Part shown: positions 53,369 to 64,000 of the stretch, piece by piece
How positions within the stretch are numbered: position 1 is the stretch's first letter
How the letters are laid out: each line of letters begins with the position of its first letter
Source: Terebella lapidaria
Taxonomy: Eukaryota; Annelida; Polychaeta; Terebellida; Terebellidae
Reading direction: 5' to 3'
DNA: 64,000 bases
Assembly (NCBI GenBank): GCA_949152475.1
Contig: OX424564.1
Coordinates: 40,980,165-41,044,164 of the forward strand
Translations under genes and position numbers: made by a program
Notes under the pieces: generated by a model
Seen by the model: the letters and a program-made list of their open reading frames with translations, nothing else
Database searches by the model: none
Told to the model about the DNA's origin: nothing

Positions 53369-54694
53369 TGATTTTCGCATTTTCTTCAAAATGGTGGCCG
53401 TTTTTGTCGAAAATCGCTCAATTTTGGACTTTGACGACCATTTTCTCGAAAACTGTCTGATCAGTTTTGAGTTTTTGATTTCAAAAGATTCCCCTCATAT
53501 ACCTCTGTGATATGTGTAAGTTTGGTTGCCCTAAATTCGCCGGTCTCCGTGTGGCAGCCATTTTGAATTTTTGGCGGGACGGCGGAAAAACATTTTTTTG
53601 CCCCAAATCGCGTTACTATCCATTTTGGGTCATTTCTAGGCAAGAAAATTTTTTCACCTTTTGAAAAAATTTTTGGACGAAAAATTTTTGGCACTTTTTT
53701 CCTTCATAATGGGAGCCGCCATGACTGTACTCATAGAACGCTTGAAGATAGAGCTTAGATATTGGCACTTTCAAATGGGACGTCATATATGGCGACTTGT
53801 GTGGTGACCTTGAATTTGACCTTGGATGACCTTGAAAGGTCAAAACAGCCATTTTTGGGTCGAAAAATGCTCAAATTTGCATCTGGTCTGTCTTTTCTCG
53901 AAAACTGTCTGATCAGTTTTGAGATTATTGTTTCAAAAGATTCCCCTTATGTATCTTTATGATGTTTACAAGTTTTGTTGCCCTTGAATTGCCGATCTTT
54001 GTGTGGCGGCCATTTTTGAATTTTTGGCGGGTCGGCGAAAAATTTTTTTTTGCCCCAATTGCATTACTATCCATTTTGGGTCATTTCTAGGCAAAAAAAA
54101 ATTTCCACCCTTTGAAAAAATTTTTGGACCTCGAAAATTTTTGGCACTTTTTTCCTTCATAATGGGATCTGCCAGGACTGTACTCTTGAAACGCTTGAAG
54201 ATAGAGCTTAGATATTGGCACTTTCAAATAGGAAGTCATATATAGCGATTTGGGAGGTGACCTTGAATTTGACCTTTGATGACCTTTAAAGGTCAAAACA
54301 GGCATTTTGGGGTAAAAAAAAGCCCAAATTTGCCTCTACAGGTGAAATGCATGTAGATGCAAGTAGATTTTGTACATACAGTTTAGGATTGTGTATAAGC
54401 CAATAAAAAGTCATGTATAAATGGCACATCTTTTGATGACCTTGAACATGACCTTAAACGACCTTGAAGGGCAAATCTCAAAATCTTAAATTGGCCTCTA
54501 CAAACGAAATACTTGTTGATAAAGCTTATATGTTTGTATTATGAACATATATGAAGTCATATGCAGCATACCTAATGGAGACATTGAAATTCACAAAGAT
54601 GACCTTGACTGATAAATCTCAAAATCGTATATCACCTACAATGCTTAAAAGCAAAATTGTCCGGTAGCCTATCTTAGCCCTTGGGCTAATTTTT
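53369..54694 (+). repeat. Type 1 hairpin-repeat, 5'-truncated, diverged
   Basis: It has two successive modules and then a tail with GTCCGGTAGCC and TTAGCCCTTGGGCTAA. It is more diverged from the 32-36 kb units by eye. Confidence 0.7.
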
Positions 54695-54974
54695 AGCTTA
54701 CCGGCCCTTTGGGCCGATAAGCTATTGTCATGGTTTTTCGTCCGGCGTCCGTCATCCGTCCGTCGTCCGTCCGGATCTGTAACTTTTTTTTGACGTAATG
54801 AATTTCTCCATAAATTTGTCAGAACATACCTTGGGCCAGTATCTAAAGACGTTTTTAAAATTTTTTTGATTGAATCGTTTTTGCCGATTTGGCGGCCATT
54901 TTTGACGAAAAATTGCCAATTTTGGACTTTGGAGGCCATTTTCTCAAAAACTGTCTGATCAGTTTTGAGATTTT
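54695..54974 (+). repeat. AGCTTACC hairpin-repeat 5' part
   Basis: It starts AGCTTACCGGCCC with pairing arm GGGCCGATAAGCT, has a short CGTCC tract, and then body up to a T-run where the next unit enters. Confidence 0.78.
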
Positions 54975-57944
54975 AGGTTACCGGACCTATGGTCCGATAA
55001 CCTATTGGCATGGCGTTGCGTCCGGCGTCCGTCGTCCGGCGTCCGTCGTCCGTCGTCCGGCGTCCGTCCGTTCACATTTTTATCTTTAAAGTATATGGTC
55101 CGATCTTTCTGAAATTTTGCACAAAAATACTTAAAAATATTTCCAGGAAAGGTTTTTTTTAGTTTTCTGATTTCCGCATTTTTTTCAAAATGGCGGCCAT
55201 TTTCGACGAAAAATGCCTGATTTTGGACTTTGGCGGCCATTCTCTCAAAATCTGTTCAGTAACTTTTTTTTTTTGTGATACATAACACTCCTTATATGTA
55301 CTTGTATGATGTCTATAAATTTCGTTGCGCTTGAATCGCTCGAAGTGGGCCATTTTGGCCCAAACTCGGCCCAAATGGGACTTTCCCATGTTAAATTCTC
55401 CTATGCTTTATAATGGGACACATTATGCCTAATATCTCACTTAATATTGAGATTAGAGACTAGGAATCAATTGTGGACATATAGGAAATGATATATGCTG
55501 AATATTCTCGTGATCTTGAATTCGACCTCTGACCTCAGTCTCAAGGTCAGAGCGGCCGTTTTCTTTAAAAACTGACCAATTTTGGATTTTGATGGTCGTT
55601 TTCTCAAAATCTGTTCAGTAACTTTTGTTCTTGTTGATGCATAACACTCCTCATATGTACCCCTGTGACATGTATAAATTTCGTTGCCCTTGAATCGCTC
55701 GAAGTGGGCTACTTTGGGCCCAAACTCCACCCAAATGGGACTTTCCCATGTTAAATTCTCCTATGCTTTATAATGGGACACATTGAGCTTAATATCTCAC
55801 GTAATATTGAGATTAGAGACTAGGAATCAATTGTGGACCTATAGGAAATGATATATGCTGAATATTCTTGTGACCTTGAATTTGACCTCTGACCTCGGTT
55901 TCAAGGTCAGAGCACAAAATGTCTAATATCTTGCTTATTATCAACTTTACAGCCTAGGAATCAATTGTGGACATATAGGAAATGATATATGCTGAATATT
56001 CTCGTGACCTTGAATTTGACCTCTGACCTCGGTTTCAAGGTCAGAGCACAAAATGTCTAATATCTCGCTTATTATCAACTTTACAGCCTAGGAATTAATT
56101 GTGGACATATAGGAAATGATATATGCTGAATAATCTGATGCCCTTGAATTTGACGTTTGACCTCATTTTCAAGGTCACAGAACAAAATGGCTAATATCTC
56201 ACTTATTATCGATTTTACAGCTTAGGGATCAATTGTGGACATATAGGAAATGATATATGCTGAATATTCTCGTGACCTTGAATTTGACCTCTGACCTCGG
56301 TTTCAATGTCAGAGCACAAAATGTCTAATATCTTGCTTATTATCAACTTTACAGCCCAGGAATCAATTGTGGACATATAGGAAATGATACATGCCGAATA
56401 ATCGGATGACCTTGAATTTGACGTTTGACCTCATTCTCAAGGTCACAGGACAAAATGGCTAATATCTCACTTATTATCGATTTTACAGCTTAGGGATCAA
56501 TTGTGGACATATAGGAAATGATATATGCTGAATATTCTCGTGACCTTGAATTTGACCTCTGACCTCGGTTTCAAGGTCAGAGCACAAAATGTATAATATC
56601 TCGCTTATTATCAACTTTACAGCCTAGGAATTAATTGTGGACATATAGGAAATGATACATGCCGAATAATCTGATGCCCTTGAATTTGACGTTTGACCTC
56701 ATTTTCAAGGTCACAGAACAAAATGACTAATATCTCACTTATTATCGATTTTACAGCTTAGGGATCAATTGTGGACATATAGGAAATGATATATGCTGAA
56801 TATTCTCGTGACCTTGAATTTGACCTCTGACCTCGGTTTCAAGGTCAGAGCACAAAATGTCTAATATCTTGCTTATTATCAACTTTACAGCCCAGGAATC
56901 AATTGTGGACATATAGGAAATGATACATGCCGAATAATCTGATGACCTTGAATTTGACGTTTGACCTCATTCTCAAGGTCACAGGACAAAATGGCTAATA
57001 TCTCGCTTATTATCGATTTACAGCTTAGGGATCAATTGTGGACATATAGGAAATGATATATGCTGAATATTCTCGTGACCTTGAATTTGACCTCTGACCT
57101 CGGTTTCAAGGTCAGAGCACAAAATGTCTAATACCTCGCTTATTATCAACTTTACAGCCTAGGAATCAATTGTTGACATATGGGAAATGATACATGCCGA
57201 ATAATCTGATGACCTTGAATTTGACGTTTGACCTCATTTTCAAGGTTACAGAACAAAATGGCTAATATCTCACTTATTATCGATTTTACAGCTTAGGGAT
57301 CAATTGTGGACATAAAGGAAATGATATATGCTGAATATTCCCGTGACCTTGAATTTGACCTCTGACTTCAGTTTCAAGGTCAGAGCACAAAATGGCTAAT
57401 ATCTCGCCTATTATTGACTTTACAGCTTAGGAATCAATTGTGGACATATAGGAAATGATATATGCCGAATATTCTAATGACCTTGAATTTGACCTTTGAC
57501 CTCATTTGCAAGATCACAGGAAAAGTGGCTAATATCTCGCTTCTTATCGACTTTACAGCTTGAGAATCAATTATGAACATATAGGAAATGATATATGCAG
57601 ATTATTGCCTTGACATTGAATTTGACCTTTGACCTCATTTTCAGGATCAGTTTAGGAATCAATTATGAACATATAGGAAATGATATAAGCTGAATATTGC
57701 TATGACCTTGAATTCGACCTTTGACCTCATTTTCAAGGTGACAGGACATGATGGCTAATATCTCGCTTATTATTGACTTTACAGCTTAGGAATCAATTGT
57801 GGACATACTAGAAATGACATATGCCGAATATTATCATGTCCTTGAATTAACCAATGACCTTATTTTCAAGGTCACGGGACAAAATACTAATATCTAAAAT
57901 AGATATTTTCCGGTAACCTTTCTTAGCCCTTGGGCTAATTTTTG
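54975..57944 (+). repeat. Complete type 2 hairpin-repeat with higher-order 268-bp array
   Basis: The 5' hairpin is at 54975. The body is followed by one monomer, an internal partial body copy (55550-55745), and then a 134-bp array to about 57880. From 56221 to 57292 the word CTTAGGG recurs at 56221, 56489, 56757, 57024 and 57292, a 268-base dimer period. The 3' hairpin ends near 57944. Confidence 0.83.
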
Positions 57945-58758
57945 TTTCAAAACATTTCTCTTATGTACCTTTATGATGTGTATAAGTTTCGTTGCCCTTG
58001 AATCGCCGGTCTGTGTGTGGCGGCCATTTTGATTTTTTGACGGGTCGGCGAAAAAAATTTTTTTGTCAATCAAGTCACTATTCGTTTTGAGCCATTTCCA
58101 GCAAAAAAAAAAAAAAATTTTTTTTTTGGCCATTGAAAAAATTTTTTGGACTTAGAAAATTTCACCCAATTTTCCTTCATAATGGGAGCTGTGCGGAGTA
58201 AACTCATAGAAGACTTCAAAATAGAGCCTAAGTATTGGCACTTTCAAATGGGAAATCATATATTGCGGTTTGAGTGATGACCTTGAATTTGACCTTCAAT
58301 GACCTTGGAAGGTCAAAACGACCTTTTTTGTCGAAAAATGACCAATTTTGGATTTTTGGACATTCCTCTTATGTACCTTTATGATGTCTATAAGTTTCGT
58401 TGCCCTTGAATTTCTGGTCTGTGTGTGGCGGCCATTTTGATTTTTTGACGGGTCGGCGAAAAAAAATTTTTTTGTCCCAAATCAAGTCACTATTCGTTTT
58501 GAGCCATTTCCAGCAAAAAAAAAAAATTTTTTTTTTGGCCAATGAAAAATTTTTTGGACTTAGAAAATTTCACCCAATTTTTCCTTCATAATGGAAGCTG
58601 TGCGGAGTAAACTCATAGAAGACTTCAAAATAGAGCCTAAGTATTGGCACATTCAAATGGGAAATCATATATTGCGGTTTGAGTGATGACCTTGAATTTG
58701 ACCTTCAATTACCTTGGAAGGTCAAAAACGATGAAAGTTGTCTTCGGTGACCATTTTT
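57945..58758 (+). repeat. Two successive modules of a diverged hairpin-repeat body
   Basis: Modules with GACGGGTCGGCGAAAAA and CATAATGG(G/A)AGCTGTGCGG are related to 9600-9850. No terminal hairpins are present. Confidence 0.65.
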
Positions 58759-60840
58759 AGGTTACCGCACCTTTGGTCCGATAACCTATTGGCATGGCGT
58801 TGCGTCCATCCATCCGTCCGGCCGGCCGGCGTTAACATTTTTATCTTTAAAGTTTACAATTGAATCTTTCTGAAATTTTGCACAATAATGCCTAAAAATA
58901 TTTTGAGAAGGAGGTATTTTTTTGTTTTTTGATTTTCGCATTTTTTTCAAAATGGCGGCCATTTTAGTCGAAAAACGCTCAATTTTGGACTTTGACGGCC
59001 ATTTTCTCAAAAACTGTCTGATCAGATTTGAGATTTTTGTTTCAAAAGATTCTCCTTATGTACCTCTGTGATGTGTATAAGTTTGGTTGCTCTTGAATTG
59101 CCGGTCTCCGTGTGGCGGCCATTTGGAATTTTTGACGAGTCAGCAAAAAAAAAAATTTTTCGCCCCAGATCGCATTACTATCCATTTTGGGCCATTTCTA
59201 GTCCAAAAAAATTTTTCAACCTTGAAAAATTTTTGGCATTTTTAGGTTACCGGACCTATGGTCCGATAACCTATTGCCGTCACGTTGCGTCCGTCCGTCG
59301 CCCGTCGTCCGTCCACAGCTGTATCTTTAAAGTTTACAGGCGGATTTTTCTGAAATTTTGCACAAAAATGCCTAAAAATATTTCAAGAGGGGGTTTTTTT
59401 TTAGTTTTTTGATTTTCGCATTTTTCTCAAAATGGCGGCCATTTTTGACGAAAAATGGCCAATTTTGGACTTTGGCGGCCATTTTCTCAAAAACTGTCTG
59501 ATCAGTTTTGAGATTTTTGTTTCAAAAGATTCCCCTTATGTACCTTTATGATGTGTATAAGTTTTGTTGCCCTTGAATCGCCGGTCTCCGTGTGGCGGCC
59601 ATTTTGAATTTTTGACGGGTCGGCCCCAAATCGCGTTAGTATCCATTTCGGGCCATTTCTAGGCAAAAAAATTTTTTTCACCCTTTGAAAAAAATTTTGG
59701 ACTTAGAAAATTTTCGGCACCTTTTTCCTTCATAATGGGAGCTGCCCGGACTGTACTCATAGAATGCTTAAAGATAGAGCTTAGATATTGGCACTTTCAA
59801 ATGGGAAGTCATATATGGCGACTTGTGTGGTGACCTTGAATTTGACCTTGGATGACCTTGAAAGGTCAAAATAGCCATTTTTGGGTCGAAAAATGCCCAA
59901 ATTTGCAGCTTTTCTGTCTTTTCTCGAAAACTGTCTGATCAGTTTTGAGATTTTCGTTTTCAGAAGATTCCCCTTATGTACCTTTATGAATCGCCGGTCT
60001 CCGTGTTGCGGCCATTTTGAATTTTTGACGGGTCGACGAAAAAATTTTTTTTTGCCCCAAATTGCGTTACTATCCATTTTGGGCCATTTCTAGGCAAAAC
60101 AAATTTTTTCACCCTTTGAATAAAATTTGGGACTTTGAAAATTTTCGGCACTTTTTTCCTTCATAATGGGAGCTGCCAGGACTGTACTCATAGAACGCTT
60201 GGAGGTAGAGCTTGGAAATTAGCACTTTCAAATGGGAAGTCATATATGAAGACTTGTGTGGTGACCTTGAATTTGACCTTGGATGACCTTGAAATGTCAA
60301 AACAGCCATTTTTGAGTCGAAAAATGCCCAAATTTGCCTCTACAGATGAAATGCTTGTAGATTGAGCTTAAGATTGCATTATGAGCATATATGAATCATA
60401 TATGGAACAACTGATGATGAGCTTGACCTTGGATTACCTTGAGTGCTAAATGTCCGATGTGAAATGTTTAAATTAGCTACTGAGGCTTAAACACTTACTT
60501 GCACATAGGTTAAGATTGTGTATGAGCTTACATGAAGTCATGTATTTATGGCACATCTTTTGGTAACCTCGAATTTGACCTTATATGTGACCTTGAAGGC
60601 CAAATCTCACAATCTGTCCTGACCTGACATGTGTAAATTGACCTCTACAGACAAAATACTTGTTGATAGAGCTTTTATGTTTGTGTTATGAGGTCATATG
60701 CAGCATACCTAATGATGACATTACAGTTCACAAACATGACTTTGATTGGTAAATCTCAATGTCATATGTCAGTAATGTCACCTGCAATGCTTAAAACTAA
60801 AATTGTCCGGTAACCTACCTTAGCCCTTGGGCTAATTTTT
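58759..60840 (+). repeat. GGTTACC 5' unit (58759) interrupted by a complete type 1-like unit (59244-60840)
   Basis: The first 5' hairpin has a mutation (GGTTACCGCACC). The second unit starts in a T-run at 59244 and runs to a 3' hairpin at about 60840. Confidence 0.75.
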
Positions 60841-61036
60841 GTAGAAAATCTTGAAAGCTGGATAGATATGGGGAATCTATATTGCAAATCTTTTGGAAGA
60901 TGGTCAAGGTTAAGTCCACATTGAATGTGGGAATTGATTCATAGCGACACAACTTGAGAATAGAGCGTAATATTGTATGATGAACATATGCTCATGTAGA
61001 TGATAATGAGATCTATGCACCAAATACACCTATCTA

Positions 61037-61213
61037 CAGTGGTCCCTGTAAGATAAGACCTCACCTTTTGCAGAGAAAATGAGGTCTTATCTTACAGGAA
61101 GTCTTATTTCACAGGTTCATTTACATGTTAAATTGATCTTTGGGGAATACAAAAAAGTCTTTACGGATAGGGAAGTCTTATTTCGGAGTTGTCTTATCTT
61201 ACAGGGACCACTG
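61037..61213. mobile_element. Tc1/mariner (pogo-like) non-autonomous element, 177 bp
   Basis: The 23-bp ends 61037-61059 (starting CAGTGGTCCCTG) and 61191-61213 are perfect reverse complements, flanked by TA on both sides (61035-61036 and 61214-61215). The CAG terminus with a TA target duplication fits the pogo group. It is too short to encode a transposase. Confidence 0.85.
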
Positions 61214-61278
61214 TATATCAGTTTGATGGAATATTCTGGTCGCCTGCCGATGAGCTACAGGGCCCTTGGTCCTATGTT

Positions 61279-62228
61279 TTGTTTACGGGCGAATTTTTCT
61301 GAAATTTTGCACAAAAATACTTAAAAATTATTCAAGAAGGAGGTATTTTTTACTTATTTGATTTTCGCATTTTTTTCAAAATGGCGGCCGTTTTCGACGA
61401 AAAATGCCTGATTTTGGACTTTGGCGGCCAAATCTGTTCAGTAACTTTTTTTCTTTTTGATACATAACACTCCTCATATGTACTCCTATGATGTCTATAA
61501 ATTTTGTTGCGCTTGAATCGCTCGAAGTGGGCCATTTTGGCCCAAACTCGGCCCAAATGGGACTTTTCTATGTTGAATTCTCCTATGCTTTATAATGGGA
61601 CACATTATGCCTAATATCTCACTTAATATTCAGATTAGAGACTAGGAATCAATTGTGGACATATAGGAAATGATATATGCTGAATATTCTCGTGACCTTG
61701 AATTTGACTTTTGACCTCATTTTCAAGGTCACAGGACAAAATAGCTAATATCTCGCTTATTATCGACTTTACAGCTTAGGAATCAATTGGAATCATCCAG
61801 CCATGATAGCTCAATTGGTTAAGGCGTCCGGGTTGAGTGCGGGAGGTACCGGGTTCAATCCTTGGCGCCGACGCTGAAAGACTTTCATTGGGGGATCTGT
61901 TTCACCCATCAGTAAAATAGGTACCTGGCTATAGACAGAGATGGCAATGTGTATGAATACTGTATGTGCACCAGAGATGGTTGCCTAAAGTTACAGCTGT
62001 ATGCTGTTACAAAAAAGTTACAGCTGTATGCTCCCGGGAGGCTGAAAATGTGTCGGAATGAACAGGTCTGCCAGGGGTAATAATTGTAAAGCGCTTTGAG
62101 CATGTTGTACATGGAAAAGCGCTATATAAAAGCTTACAATTAATTAATTACAATTATTTGTGAACATATAGGAAATGATATATGCTGAATATTCTCGTGA
62201 CCTTGAATTTGACGTTTTACCTCATTTT
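61279..62228 (+). repeat. Type 2 hairpin-repeat fragment interrupted by a SINE
   Basis: Body (GTTTACGGGCGAATTTTTC), a short 134-bp monomer region, a SINE at 61790-62157, then the monomer resumes until it is cut at 62228 by the next hairpin unit. Confidence 0.75.
61790..62157 (+). mobile_element. tRNA-derived SINE, plus orientation
   Basis: The head has A-box-like ATAGCTCAATTGGTTAAGGC and B-box GGTTCAATCC. The tail has AAAGCGCTTTGAGCAT and AAAAGCGCTATATAAAAG followed by short TTAA-rich repeats. It interrupts a 134-bp monomer at GGAATCAATTG, which resumes at TTGTGAACATATAGG. The 3' half resembles that of the SINE at 49711-50008, but the heads differ. Confidence 0.82.
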
Positions 62229-62760
62229 TAGCTCACCGGCTGAAAGCCGTGGAGCAATTGGGATGGATTGACACGTGTCTGCCGTGTCTGTTGCCCCATG
62301 TTTTCCTGACTCAAATCTTTCAGAATCTTCTCCGTCTAAAGTACTATTCCTAGCATCCCCAAACTTGGAATACTGCTTGGTTATTGTTTGTTCTCCAAAC
62401 GATATTTATTTAATTATTGTTGATATAGTTTGAAATAAACAAACAAACAAACAAACAAACATATTGAAGATTTGCAGCAAATTCCGAGGTTTTCTAATAA
62501 AAATTTAGCAATTAAACACCAAATTCATCATACATGTGCTTGTGTTTATACATACGGGTTGTGGGCTTGCGGCCGGAAATCAATATCACTTTAACGCATG
62601 CGCAGATGGGACAATGCGGTCGCAAATGGGGACTGTTTATCTTCGCATATCGACCAAGAAACGCGATTTTATCCAATCGTACAATTTTGGTAGCATAAAA
62701 TACCTGGATTTTGGTGTAATCGTTGTTGATGTTTCTGTAAATCCGCTGTAGTATGTTTAT
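62229..62760 (+). repeat. AGCTCACC hairpin-repeat 5' part, second copy
   Basis: AGCTCACCGGCT and pairing AGCCGTGGAGC start the copy. The body matches 42331-42690, with an added (CAAA)n tract near 62434-62460. No 3' end is seen. Confidence 0.65.
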
Positions 62761-64000
62761 CGAGTGATAAATATCTCGGTAATTGCAGGATATACAGCGA
62801 AGGCACCGGTAACATGGCAAAGATCTATAAATAGCAGGGGCTTCTGCCTTTCGTAGTGGCGGAAACACACGAGTGTTTTCGAGTATTTCCTAATATGGGA
62901 CATCGGCCATTGGGCATGACTGGGCGATAAAACGTGAAAATGAATCAGCGGCGAAAAAGACATATTTAGCAAAGAATTCGCGCGAACACACAATGACAGC
63001 TACTGCAATGCACGCATGCCCAATCACGGACATGTTTCGAATGCTGCCCTGCCAGTAGGCCTAAATTTATACATGCGTGCCGGGTGCTTGACGGTAACAG
63101 ATCATGTTTGATTTGCAAACAGTCACTCCTCTGTAGTCTGTCCGATTCCGATCATAGTGCACCCGTGATTTGATTGGCGGAGCAGGGGCTCGATGTTTGA
63201 ATCGACGAAATTATCGAAAAGTCTTATTACAGATAGCATTATGTCACTTATTGTTTAGATCTGAAAATATGTCGTATCTGCTTGAATACGATTAGTTCAT
63301 TTGTATTCACCTGATCCACGACGGCCCAAGTGGATTAACGATCGTCACTTACATGTACCGACAAGTATAACGCCATGTTTCTAGAAAAACATGGCAGAAA
63401 ACCCGGCCCTGTGTACATGTACATGTTTTCCATGGAATCACAATACTGAATATCGAGTTCAAATTGTAAGAAGATGTCCCATAAAACTTGATTACACAGT
63501 TTTATTTCCATATGAATAAGTCGCACCAATATTTATACAGTTCAAATAGAAAGTCAGACAATCAGCCACATCAAAGAAACTGTTACATCCTCAGCCAATT
63601 TATCTCCCCCAAGTCTATTTAAAGGCAACTTCATTCATCAGTGAAACCCGCTTTTTGGCTATAGTTTTGTTTTGGATCATCGTATCAAGCTGAAATTTTG
63701 TGTATCTTAATCATGTATCATGCCGTAATTTGTCCCCAAATTTCAGAATTTTATCTAAAAGATTGAAGAAGTTGGCAATCCACCCCAATGTTAAATTTCA
63801 GCCTCTACATGGAATTTCAGAGACTGCATAAAAACCCAACTTTTTTTCGATGTACGAGTTATATAATTTTTCAAAATAAACATATCTAACTTAATATACA
63901 TCAACTGCGCATTCAGACTCCAAAATCAGCGCAATAGGTTCATTCTGTACGAGCATAAACACGATTAAAACCCTGAATTTGTTGGAATTTATTTGATGCT
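62761..64000. other. Unique-looking sequence, nothing recognised
   Basis: No repeat ends, RNA genes or conserved reading frames are seen in the last 1.2 kb. Confidence 0.4.

Noticed and set aside
31283..60309. Many similar minus-strand ORFs (60-125 codons) starting MAVLTFQGH or containing KSPYMTS
   Set aside because: They are copies of the type 1 non-coding module read backwards; stops and frameshifts differ between copies and no domain is recognisable.

Overview
The window is nuclear DNA of an animal, most likely a marine invertebrate. The evidence is a spliced gene resembling TRPC4AP with GT-AG introns, a DIRS-1-type retrotransposon, tRNA-derived SINEs and very dense nested repeats. No bacterial operons, rRNA or genuine tRNA genes were seen. 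The sequence does not settle the phylum; molluscs, brachiopods, lancelets, hemichordates and echinoderms all remain possible.

Layout. Positions 1-6307 hold DIRS copy A, whose left end is cut by the window edge and whose three reading frames are open. Positions 7198-9316 hold copy B, internally deleted and cut at its 3' end. From about 9.3 to 17.5 kb lie old repeat fragments, a small element with 21-bp inverted ends, a 949-bp hAT-type element with an 8-bp target duplication, a broken integrase-like exon (minus strand), a palindromic 81-bp satellite and some unrecognised sequence. Positions 17691-24069 hold DIRS copy C, complete at both ends but carrying small frame-breaking deletions, inserted inside an older repeat.

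From about 24.2 to 62.8 kb the DNA is mostly one superfamily of non-coding repeats. Each begins with a hairpin after a T-run, carries a (GTCC)n or (GTC)n microsatellite, and ends in a second hairpin followed by T's. I interpret these as Helentron-like (HINE-type) rolling-circle elements. There are at least two body types. Type 1 units are about 1.5 kb. Type 2 units contain a 134-bp minisatellite dense in nuclear-receptor-like half-sites. They are nested inside each other and stand in tandem.

The only conserved cellular gene I recognise is on the plus strand: five exons between 29568 and 46702 that join with consistent phases and match the N-terminal half of TRPC4AP. Its introns have been inflated by the repeats. 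Its reading frame ends far short of the usual family length. The last 1.2 kb looks unique and holds nothing I recognise.

How parts work together: in the DIRS element the Gag-like protein, RT/RNase H/methylase and tyrosine recombinase act with the inverted ends and an internal complementary region to make and integrate a circular DNA. The hairpin repeats have no coding capacity and must depend on proteins encoded elsewhere.
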